Below, piece after piece: positions 27,167-34,254 of a stretch of 64,000 bases of DNA (its first letter is position 1; each line of letters begins with the position of its first letter). The translations under genes and the position numbers were made by a program. The notes under the pieces are model-generated. The model had not been told where the DNA came from, made no database searches, and saw only the letters and a program-made list of their open reading frames with translations. The stretch is from Phycisphaerae bacterium (GTDB lineage: Bacteria; Planctomycetota; Phycisphaerae; UBA1845): assembly GCA_029260075.1 (NCBI GenBank), contig JAJDDY010000058.1:172236-236235 (forward strand), written 5' to 3'.

Positions 27167-28320
27167 CACCGAAGAAGTATCTCACGAGCGGCGGCGACGG
27201 CTTCATCCATCGCGTCCGCGACGGCTTCGTAACTGACCGACGACGCTTCGGGCTGAACGATGCCCAGTTCATCCCGCAACCAGCCCCGCACGGGTATGTT
27301 ACGCGAATCACTATTCGCGAGCATACGCTCTACCTCCGGTGAGACGAGAAAGTCGACAAGCTGCTGAGCCCGATTACGCCGAGCGCAGCCTTTCACGATG
27401 GCCACCGAACAGGGAATGAGCAACGTTCCGCCGTCACCCATGTCGGGATAGACCAAGTCGAGCGAGGCCCCGCTTCGCTGCGCCATCCAAACGTCGTCCG
27501 TATCGGTGGCTGCCATACGGGCTCGACCGGAAAGCACGGCGCGAACCGCCGAACTGTTACCGTCCACAACGCGCACACCGCCGTCGCGCAGCGAAGTCAG
27601 AAACGCCCGCCCGCGCGACCCGCCCCACAGCGCAAACATAGCCGCAAGATGCCCCCGCGTCGTACCGAACAGCGGGTTAGCCATCGCCAAACCGGCGGCA
27701 TACTCCGGCTCGGCCAACTGTTCCCAGCGATCGGGTGGGCGTTGGACAAGTGCGGCACCAGCTTTCAGCACGTGATCCCTGTCCCCCTGTTCGTGTGTGG
27801 CACCGGCTTCCAGCCGGTGATCCATTGCCGTCTTCACCTTGAGTACACGCACCGGATCAAACGCCAGCACCCGAGCACGTGCCGCCGTGGCCGTCCAACG
27901 ATGTTGCTTATCGCGATATCGATCGGGAATATCCTTGGCGGCCGGTGCATCATACGAAACCAGCAGCCCTTGCCGCGCGAGCAGGATCGTATTGAACAGC
28001 TCGCTCGACCAGAAGATGTCAGCCCGAGGCCGTCCCGATTGGTCTTCACTGACGATCCGGTTAACCAACCCGGTAGTCTTACCGGCCTCGGTATCGAAGA
28101 CCACGGAAACATCCTGCCCGGTCCGCTGCTTGTATGTTTCGAACACACCCCGCGCAAATGTTTCGTCGACGCTGCAATAGACGACGAGTCGGTCTTGCGA
28201 TGCGGTGGAACCCGACCGATTGCAGCCCCACCCGGTCAGCAACGGAACCGTGAGTAGAGCAGCGATCAGGGGTATTTGCGTTTCGACATGTTGGCGTTGG
28301 CGCATCTCGACGTCTCTCAT
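27166..28320 (-). CDS. Iron(III)-type ABC transporter substrate-binding lipoprotein with in-frame repeat insertion
   Basis: Periplasmic binding protein of the FbpA/IdiA type. Signal peptide and lipobox-like TGWGC are present. Mature motifs include LVVYCSVDETFARGVFETY, ADIFWSSELFNTILL, PPDRWEQLAEPEYAAGLAM, NPLFGTTRGHLAAMFALWGG and the C-terminal LVDFLVSPEVERMLA. Start taken at ATG 28320; ATG 28305 gives a tidier signal peptide, and a TTG at 28356 is less likely. Between FDPVRV and PPDRWEQL, where homologues have only a short loop, about 35 residues are encoded by two copies of a dispersed repeat (27751-27838). The permease gene begins inside its stop codon. Confidence 0.9.
   Translation of the reverse strand: MRDVEMRQRQHVETQIPLIAALLTVPLLTGWGCNRSGSTASQDRLVVYCSVDETFARGVFETYKQRTGQDVSVVFDTEAGKTTGLVNRIVSEDQSGRPRADIFWSSELFNTILLARQGLLVSYDAPAAKDIPDRYRDKQHRWTATAARARVLAFDPVRVLKVKTAMDHRLEAGATHEQGDRDHVLKAGAALVQRPPDRWEQLAEPEYAAGLAMANPLFGTTRGHLAAMFALWGGSRGRAFLTSLRDGGVRVVDGNSSAVRAVLSGRARMAATDTDDVWMAQRSGASLDLVYPDMGDGGTLLIPCSVAIVKGCARRNRAQQLVDFLVSPEVERMLANSDSRNIPVRGWLRDELGIVQPEASSVSYEAVADAMDEAVAAAREILLR
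27751..27838 (-). repeat. Two tandem copies of the ACCGGCTGGAAGCCGGT repeat inside a coding sequence
   Basis: On the minus strand, copy 1 reads ATGGATCACCGGCTGGAAGC followed by CGGTGCCACAC. Copy 2 is diverged (GGGATCACGTGCTGAAAGCT then GGTGCCGCAC). Copies with nearly the same sequence are intergenic at 45039-45070, 48694-48730, 51450-51490 and 20794-20835. Here both copies are in frame with the binding-protein gene and contain no stop. Confidence 0.85.
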
Positions 28321-28405
28321 CAGTTGGCGACCAGACCATAGTACGTGAATTTGCAAGACGTAGGAAACTCACGCTGAAGCATGTGTGCTAGGAAATGAGT
28401 TGCCG

Positions 28406-28710
28406 CCCGCACCAGGCAGCTACGAACCCCGCACCAGGCAGCTACGAACCGAGCCGCGACCGTGAGGAAGCGGTCTTCACCCGCAAGCATGTGCCGGGAC
28501 TCGCTGTGCTGGGACGTGATTCCCATCTCGTCCCACCGGGAAGTTGCTGGGGCGTGATTCCTATCTCGTCCCGCCGGGAAGTTGCTGGGGCGTGATTCCT
28601 ATCTCGTCCCGCCGCTTACGCAGGATTCCCCTCCTGCGTTCCGCCGCTGCTCCATCTCATGGGAAGGGATTCCCGCAAAAGAGGGTGCGAGAAAGGATTC
28701 ACGCACCAGG
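28406..28710. repeat. Dense composite array of hairpin repeats
   Basis: Left to right: two tandem 22-bp units with CACCAGGCAGCTACGAAC (from 28406); one arm of the GAGCCGCG family (28448-28472); and three tandem ~38-bp units with GGGACG/GGGGCG, GATTCC, ATCTCGTCCC (28509-28611). Then come GCAGGATTCCCCTCCTGCG (28619-28637), GGGAAGGGATTCCCGC (28659-28674), and GGTGCG + AGAAAGGATTCA + CGCACCAG (28684-28709). The last four modules recur in the same order, inverted, at 44871-45018. Every module is a small hairpin around a GATTC core. The 28357-28832 gap has no other recognisable content. Confidence 0.8.
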
Positions 28711-28832
28711 AGACGATCTCGCCCGCTCCCTCAGGGTCATTGTTACTGTCACCATGGAACTCGACGCCGACGCGGACACCGCATAATCTGCGTTCCATGA
28801 ATCCTGAATTCAGCGGACAGCGACAAGTGAGC

Positions 28833-30383
28833 ATGTATGAGGCCCGCCGAGCGTTCATCCGGTGCGTCGCCGGATTGTTCGTTCTCGGTTTGGCACTCTC
28901 CGGCGCGTGCTCCAAGTCGACGGATGAGCCTTCCACTGCCGATATCGCCGACGAGTCGCCATCCGGCGCCATTCGACACGTCATCTTCATCTCGATTGAC
29001 ACCTTGCGCGCGGATCATCTCGCGTGCTACGGTCATCCCTTTGTGAAGTCACCGCATATTGATCGGCTGGCTGCGGAGGGTGTTCGGTTTACGCATCATT
29101 TCAGTGCCGCGTCGACGACACTCTCGTCGCACACCACAATGATGACCGGAACCTATCCGCACACCCACGGCGTGATTCGCAACGGGTTCGTCGTTCATGC
29201 CGACAACCTCATGATGGCCGAAATCCTCGGGCAGGCTGGGTTCAAGACGGCCGGCTTCGTGGGGGCTCACCCGCTGTTTCCGGTCACGAATTTTTCGCAG
29301 GGGTTCGATCACTTCGACGCCCCGATCTCGCCGGAGACGGGCGGTGGACAGCGTCGGGCTCACAAAGTTACGGATGCTGTCCTCGACTGGCTCGGGCGTT
29401 GGGAGGCGGATCGAACCGACCCGAACGAGCGCTTGTTCCTCTTTGCACACTACTTCGACGTGCATTGGCCATACCTTCCTCCGCCGCCGTATGGCGGTAT
29501 GTATCGCGGAGACGCCGCGATGGCTGATGGGTCGTATGCAGCCATCAAGACCTGTCGACAAACGCTTCGTGCCGGTTATCCATGGCATGCGTCACGCGAC
29601 ACGAAGGTTCAACATCGATACGCACACTTGCGGGCGGCGTGGGAAGACGGTGTGACTCGCGCTCGCGGGCTTGATCAGGAATACTCAGCCGAAGTGACGT
29701 TCTGTGATTTTCACATCGGAAGGTTGATTGATGGCCTGCGTGATCGTGGACTGCTCGACAAGTCTCTCGTGATCGTCACGTCGGACCACGGCGAGACCAT
29801 GACGGAACACACGCCGTTCTTCGAGCACGGTCCGACCGTGTTCGATACGGAGATTCACGTACCGCTGATCATGCGATTCCCTCAGGGCGAATTCGGTGGT
29901 CGCGTCGTGTCGCGACTCGGGTCGCACGTCGATCTGTTGCCGACGGTGTTGGACGTGCTGGAGCTCGACACGCCTGACGGCATCGAAGGGCTGTCGTTCA
30001 AAGGTGCGATCACCGGTACCATGCCGCCTCGAAAACCCATCTTCGCCGAAGCGACGAAACCATGGCGCGATCCCGGGCGAGTATCCGCGGTGCCTTGGCC
30101 TAATCAACTCAACGTGCAGTGCGTCCAGACTGTCCAGTACAAATACATGTTTGCGATGTCGAACAACTATCGAGCGTTGTTCGATCCGCGGCAGGACCGC
30201 AGTGAACAGCGAAATCTATTGGACCAAGCGGAGGCGTACGACCAGACCGTGGCCGAAGACATGATCAACACGCTAAACGCATGGCGCGATGGCGCGCATC
30301 CCCATCCATCGCGAAAGGTCGTCAAAGAGGATCACCTCAAGGCGCTCAAGAGCTTAGGGTATGTTGGCGATGACGACGACTAG
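28833..30383 (+). CDS. Sulfatase-like hydrolase, lipoprotein
   Basis: Alkaline-phosphatase-superfamily hydrolase. Start at ATG 28833 gives a compact lipoprotein signal peptide ending in the lipobox LALSGAC; ATG 28797 is possible, and the frame further upstream runs through repeats. Metal-binding DTLRADHL near the N terminus and TSDHGETMTEHTPFFEHGP near residue 320 fit the family. The catalytic position, usually C/S-x-P-S-R, here reads STTLSSHTTMMTG. So there is no formylglycine cysteine, and histidine replaces the arginine; a Thr/Ser nucleophile as in related phosphohydrolases is likely. C-terminal LKALKSLGYVGDDDD is typical of planctomycete members. Substrate unknown. About 516 aa. Confidence 0.85.
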   Translation: MYEARRAFIRCVAGLFVLGLALSGACSKSTDEPSTADIADESPSGAIRHVIFISIDTLRADHLACYGHPFVKSPHIDRLAAEGVRFTHHFSAASTTLSSHTTMMTGTYPHTHGVIRNGFVVHADNLMMAEILGQAGFKTAGFVGAHPLFPVTNFSQGFDHFDAPISPETGGGQRRAHKVTDAVLDWLGRWEADRTDPNERLFLFAHYFDVHWPYLPPPPYGGMYRGDAAMADGSYAAIKTCRQTLRAGYPWHASRDTKVQHRYAHLRAAWEDGVTRARGLDQEYSAEVTFCDFHIGRLIDGLRDRGLLDKSLVIVTSDHGETMTEHTPFFEHGPTVFDTEIHVPLIMRFPQGEFGGRVVSRLGSHVDLLPTVLDVLELDTPDGIEGLSFKGAITGTMPPRKPIFAEATKPWRDPGRVSAVPWPNQLNVQCVQTVQYKYMFAMSNNYRALFDPRQDRSEQRNLLDQAEAYDQTVAEDMINTLNAWRDGAHPHPSRKVVKEDHLKALKSLGYVGDDDD

Positions 30384-30390
30384 CTATCGC

Positions 30391-30650
30391 ACTTACGTCA
30401 AGGTGCGAGAAAGGATTCACGCACCAGCATGCACGGTGCCCCATTCTCTTCGTACCCGAAGAGGGTGGGGGACGGATGTTCCCGGTCTCGGCAGGGTGGC
30501 AGGGTGGCCCATGGCTTCAGCCGTGGGAGAGTCGAATCGGCGCCGGTTCACGCACGAGAAGTCGCACTTACGTTGGGGTGCGAGAAGGGATTTACGCACC
30601 AGCCAGCTACACTTACGTCAAGGTGCGAGAAAGGATTCACGCACCAGCAC
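30391..30650. repeat. Three copies of the GGTGCG...CGCACC hairpin repeat
   Basis: Copies at 30402-30427, 30577-30602 and 30622-30647, each preceded by ACTTACGT(C/T). Arms GGTGCG and CGCACC flank AGAAAGGATTCA (middle copy AGAAGGGATTTA). The array lies in the convergent gap between the sulfatase-like gene and the prepilin-like gene. Nothing else is seen in 30384-30664. Confidence 0.8.
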
Positions 30651-30664
30651 ACACTGCGAGCACT

Positions 30665-31483
30665 TCACTTCAAATCGAACAACCGATTGTCGTCGGTCTC
30701 TCCGAACCAGCCAATGTCGAATTGCTTGGGGTCCGCGCGGTATAGACGGTTCCATTCGGTATAGGTCATGGGTTGTGCGTCGACGTGGCCATCACACCAG
30801 CCCACATTCGCGCGCTGGTGATGCCGGAAGTGAATCGATGGCACGGGCCGAGAGCGGGGGTACTGCGGGTGAAACCTCGGTGTGGCGAAGCTGTATTCTA
30901 TCAATCGGCTAGCGGCAAACGCGGCGTCGGTGAACATCACCGTTTTCGCCGGCCTGCGAATTCGGTCGGCCATGGCGCCCGCCTTATCGTTGGTCACCTC
31001 GTACTTGTTCGCCGAGACTTCATTGACTTGCATACCCAAGAAGGCGTTATTGTACCCATACCCTCCGTTGCCCCGCTCAAAACCACCGCTTTCGCGCGCG
31101 ATCTCGTCGGCCGGAAACGTAGGACACTGGCGAATCGCCGCCCCGGCACCTAGGTAAGGTACCAACGGACCTTGCGTAGACACGAACGGTTCATCTCGGT
31201 CATTGCGCGCGCCATGCCACCGATGAAGATTGCCGCGAAAGTCCGACGCACCCGGACAGTACACGCCGCGATAGTCGTCCTTGTAATACTCATTCGCCAG
31301 CATGATCTGCCGGATGTTCGACGTACAGACGACGGCCTTCGCCTGTTCTCTTGCGGCTGACAGCGACGGCAACAGCATCGATATCAGCATGGCCACGATG
31401 CCAATGACCACGACGATTTCGATCAATGTGAACGCGCGCGAACCGTGTGTTGAGGTGCGTATGCTGTGCGAACGAATGGTCAT
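30665..31483 (-). CDS. Prepilin-like protein with N-methylation motif and H-x9-DG signature
   Basis: A 272-aa type II secretion/type IV pilin-like protein. The prepilin cleavage site and hydrophobic helix are seen in SRAFTLIEIVVVIGIVAMLI (residues ~15-35), with the required glutamate five residues after cleavage. The C-terminal part has HHQRANVGWCDGHV, the H-x9-DG element of planctomycete/verrucomicrobial pseudopilin-like proteins. It is third in the riboswitch operon: its ATG at 31483 overlaps the TGA of the preceding gene (ATGA). Possibly an assembly or export partner for the two exported proteins before it; that role is inferred only from coupling. Confidence 0.88.
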   Translation of the reverse strand: MTIRSHSIRTSTHGSRAFTLIEIVVVIGIVAMLISMLLPSLSAAREQAKAVVCTSNIRQIMLANEYYKDDYRGVYCPGASDFRGNLHRWHGARNDRDEPFVSTQGPLVPYLGAGAAIRQCPTFPADEIARESGGFERGNGGYGYNNAFLGMQVNEVSANKYEVTNDKAGAMADRIRRPAKTVMFTDAAFAASRLIEYSFATPRFHPQYPRSRPVPSIHFRHHQRANVGWCDGHVDAQPMTYTEWNRLYRADPKQFDIGWFGETDDNRLFDLK

Positions 31484-32631
31484 CGTACACCTGTCAATCG
31501 GACAGACATCGCAGCCCAGTCCGTAGATGTGATCGAGTCATTCGGTTCGCGGTCTGCGCGAGCACACTCGGACGAAGTCGGATCGAGTGCGCCGCGACAC
31601 ACTTGGAAGACAGCCGCGTCGAACAGGTCGATGTCGCCGTCGTCGTCGAAGTCGCCAAATGGGTCCGGAGCCGCGTCAGCCACCGCGTCGATTTCCGGCG
31701 ACTTCTCTCCGATACCACCAAGCACGCTATCGACGGCTGCGGTGAGGCGGATGAAATCGAATCCTGCCAGCGCCACCGGTAGCAGCGTGTCCGGATCGAT
31801 CGCCCATGCGATGTCGAACGCATCGCCCCCGCCGGAGTTTGGACTGACGCCGGTGGTTCGTGGATCGTCCGGAACGGTGTAGAACGCCTCGGGCAGGATG
31901 GTCGGATCGTCTACCGAATTGTCGGCGTCCAAGTCTCCTAGACGTACCGTGGGCGAATACTCTGCGTACCCGAATATTCCCTCGACGTCCGCAAGCGTGC
32001 TGGGATTTCTCACGACAGCGAATCCGAACAACTCAGCCGGAAGCTCAAACGCCGACGTCGTCCACTGACCGGAAAACCCAGGTGGAATCCACGATGCCAG
32101 TTCCGGTGGGTACATATCGTCAACAACATGGTCATCCCACACCACAGTGAGCAACTGAACTGATGGGTCCGGGATGTGTGACCCGGGAATGAGATACCAC
32201 CTATCGTCAGCCAGGCCATTACCGTTCACGTCAAGGGCGATCTCGATCGTCGCGCATTCCGCCCAGTGGGCGTCGGGGTCTCCATCAAGCAGAAAGGCAT
32301 TTCCGAATACGATCGCGTCCATGCCGAACGGGTTGAGCAAGTCATCAAGCACGGTGTGGTCGAACGCGAGTGTAATTGACCCGCCGAAACCACCGAGACT
32401 AACGACAGTAAGCTCGTTGGGCTCGGGCAGTCCACCGGGGAATGGTGCGCCGAGCGCGGCTGTCGGATCGTTGAAGAAATCATCGTTCACCCATTGGCCA
32501 GGCGCTGGCGAGAAGTCCAAGACGTCTGTCGCGAAAGGCGTCTCAGCCGTCGCGCCATTGCTCATCGCAAGCAAGGCAAGGCCTAGCGCAGCCACTGGAA
32601 CGAATCGCACGTTCAACATCGAGTGGTTCAT
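31480..32631 (-). CDS. Exported surface protein of a cobalamin-riboswitch operon
   Basis: Start at ATG 32631 is fixed by an ATGA overlap with the DUF4465-like gene and gives a signal peptide (FVPVAALGLALLAMSNGATA). The core has GGSITLAFDHTVLDD, DAIVFGNAF, then ECATIEIALDVNGNGLADDR and WYLIPGSHI. From memory this resembles exported proteins in Bacteroidota cobalamin loci that carry a 'GFDH...GN-F...D-NGNG--DD-WYEL' pattern. The C terminus holds a dockerin-like FGDFDDDGDIDLFDAAVFQ followed by a short tail without a sorting signal. It is second of three coupled genes under the B12 riboswitch, so a role in capturing or handling corrinoids outside the cell is inferred. 383 aa. Confidence 0.78.
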   Translation of the reverse strand: MNHSMLNVRFVPVAALGLALLAMSNGATAETPFATDVLDFSPAPGQWVNDDFFNDPTAALGAPFPGGLPEPNELTVVSLGGFGGSITLAFDHTVLDDLLNPFGMDAIVFGNAFLLDGDPDAHWAECATIEIALDVNGNGLADDRWYLIPGSHIPDPSVQLLTVVWDDHVVDDMYPPELASWIPPGFSGQWTTSAFELPAELFGFAVVRNPSTLADVEGIFGYAEYSPTVRLGDLDADNSVDDPTILPEAFYTVPDDPRTTGVSPNSGGGDAFDIAWAIDPDTLLPVALAGFDFIRLTAAVDSVLGGIGEKSPEIDAVADAAPDPFGDFDDDGDIDLFDAAVFQVCRGALDPTSSECARADREPNDSITSTDWAAMSVRLTGVR

Positions 32632-33452
32632 GGCCGCCGCCTTCGCCGGAGCGCCGCAGCCCCACCGATCATCAGCAGTACCAAAGTCGTGGGCTCGGGA
32701 ACGGTGCGTAAGTTGTCCACTGCGAAGTACGCCGGCGTATTCAGCCCGAACGCACCCAGATCCGACCCTGTGAGCCCAAACGATAGGGCGGTCGCGCCGC
32801 CGAGTGACGACACGTCGACCTCCGTCCAAGAATCGACGAGGTAGTCTTGGCTGTTGTCGGCGAACCGATAGTCAGCCAGGTAGAAATCAACCGTACCGAC
32901 CACCGCACCGAGCGCGTTCAGCCCCGTGACGGTGAGCAGAAGGAAGTCAGGATCATCACCCGTCGCGCCGCCGAACTGTTTGGAGAACGCGCTCCCGTCG
33001 AGCATGTCGAAATACGCATAGGTCGTGTTGGTAATGAACATCGATTGCGGAACGCTCGATGGGGCCAGGTCGATCATCACATCACCCGGGTCGAAGCCGA
33101 ACGCCACGCCGTAGTTGGAAGAACTACCGACCCCCTGACCCGCGATCGCGCTGTATTGATTGGAGAAACCAGGCGTGGTGTTGTCCGTAATATTTGAGTA
33201 CGACCAGCCGCTCCAGCCGGTGAACCCGCCGCCGAAATCCGTAAACGTGTTGTTGAACGACGCGCCGTGGCTTACGAATCCTCCGGCGCCGTCTGACCCG
33301 TTGTTGAATGATTCAGGCGCGAGCGATAGGTCTTCAAAATCCGCGACAACGGAACCAGCGGCCGTACCCACAAGCCCGACCAAACTACCTATTGCGACGC
33401 CGACGATCCGACTTCGCAACATTCCATGCACTTTTGTTCGTTCTTTCATCAT
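32628..33452 (-). CDS. DUF4465-like PEP-CTERM surface protein, first gene after the cobalamin riboswitch
   Basis: Start ATG at 33452 behind GGAGTGTGGC; 274 aa. A signal peptide (IVGVAIGSLVGLVGTAAG) leads into VVADFEDLSLAPESFNNGSD, then FTGWSGWSYSNITDNTTPGF and QYSAIAGQGVGSSSNYGVAF, which match the DUF4465 pattern as I remember it. The C terminus is a PEP-CTERM sorting signal: VPEPTTLVLLMIGGAAAL then an arginine cluster. DUF4465 proteins occur in cobalamin loci of gut Bacteroidota, and some have been reported to bind B12. Here the gene is 152 bases downstream of an attenuator terminator and riboswitch. B12 binding at the cell surface is therefore the leading hypothesis. Confidence 0.83.
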   Translation of the reverse strand: MMKERTKVHGMLRSRIVGVAIGSLVGLVGTAAGSVVADFEDLSLAPESFNNGSDGAGGFVSHGASFNNTFTDFGGGFTGWSGWSYSNITDNTTPGFSNQYSAIAGQGVGSSSNYGVAFGFDPGDVMIDLAPSSVPQSMFITNTTYAYFDMLDGSAFSKQFGGATGDDPDFLLLTVTGLNALGAVVGTVDFYLADYRFADNSQDYLVDSWTEVDVSSLGGATALSFGLTGSDLGAFGLNTPAYFAVDNLRTVPEPTTLVLLMIGGAAALRRRRRP

Positions 33453-33603
33453 GCCACACTCCAATTCCCGGACGGGGCAAACACCTCGTTGCCCATAGCC
33501 CCCATGAAGCGAATCTGCGTGATGTGCTCGGTCACCAGCCATGCGATGTGATGCATGTGCGGGTTCCGAACCGTCCTCAAGAGGGCGATTCTCGTCCGTC
33601 GAC

Positions 33604-33644
33604 AAAAAAATCCCGGCGCCCCGATTGTGAGCGGGGCGCCGGGA
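33604..33644 (-). terminator. Intrinsic terminator, riboswitch expression platform
   Basis: On the minus strand a 13-bp perfect stem (TCCCGGCGCCCCG / CGGGGCGCCGGGA, 33644-33632 and 33623-33611) with an 8-base loop is followed directly by seven T (33610-33604). It lies between the cobalamin riboswitch and the DUF4465-like gene. The likely mechanism is therefore ligand-dependent transcription termination. Confidence 0.9.
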
Positions 33645-33764
33645 TGCAGTGGGTTGCTTCGGGTGCACAAGCGGAAACCATGAACACATGACCGCCGGCG
33701 TGCGCGAGAAAAACGTCACTGATCGAAGCGCCCCATTCACCGGAGGCACCACGTCAACAAACAA

Positions 33765-33957
33765 CGACCACCGACAGGTCTTCTGGCTTACGGATCATCC
33801 TACTAACCACGCCTTCTCCGCGCTGCAATGCGTCGCCCGTTGGCGAGGTGCGCATCAGCCGCAAATGGCATCATGTGGCGTTCGTCCCCGATTACAGCGG
33901 CGGGTCCACGGTGGATTTTCACCACCTTCCCTATTAACCGTCGAACGACGGTACCGG
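33765..33957 (-). promoter_or_regulatory. Cobalamin (B12) riboswitch
   Basis: Read on the minus strand, the conserved elements occur in order: GGTACCGTCG with its partner CGACGG, TTAATAGGGAA (33932-33922 area), GGTGGTGAAAATCCACC (33926-33910), CCGCCGCTGTAA (~33904-33893), the GAGAAGGCGTGG segment, and the B12 box AAGCCAGAAGACCTGTCGG (33789-33771). The central GCCACTG segment is less well conserved (GCCATTTG). Order, spacing and the B12 box make this a confident call. It controls the three coupled genes downstream through the terminator at 33604-33644. Confidence 0.95.
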
Positions 33958-34254
33958 CAATCGTACGATATTCGGTTGTCAAACAGCCGTCGACGCAAGC
34001 GCCGACGTGAGTCTTACTACTCTCATTCGGCGTGATGTGTCAAGAACAAAATTAGACTTCTTCAAAGCGCACCGATTTTGGGGCAGACGCTTGCGGATTG
34101 ACTGCTATCGCGGTAGCCCTTGGATTGCTGGCGTCGCGCAAACGCGCCGGGAATTCTTCAACATGACGCTAACTACGGTAGAATGCGCCGAACTACGAAC
34201 GCCTTGACGTGGCAGGCTGACTACACAATCGATGTGTAAGGAGTCGCTCAGAAA

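Noticed and set aside
28406..28620. Tandem repeats considered as a CRISPR array
   Set aside because: Units are contiguous or separated by near-identical spacers, with internal hairpins and no unique spacers or cas genes.
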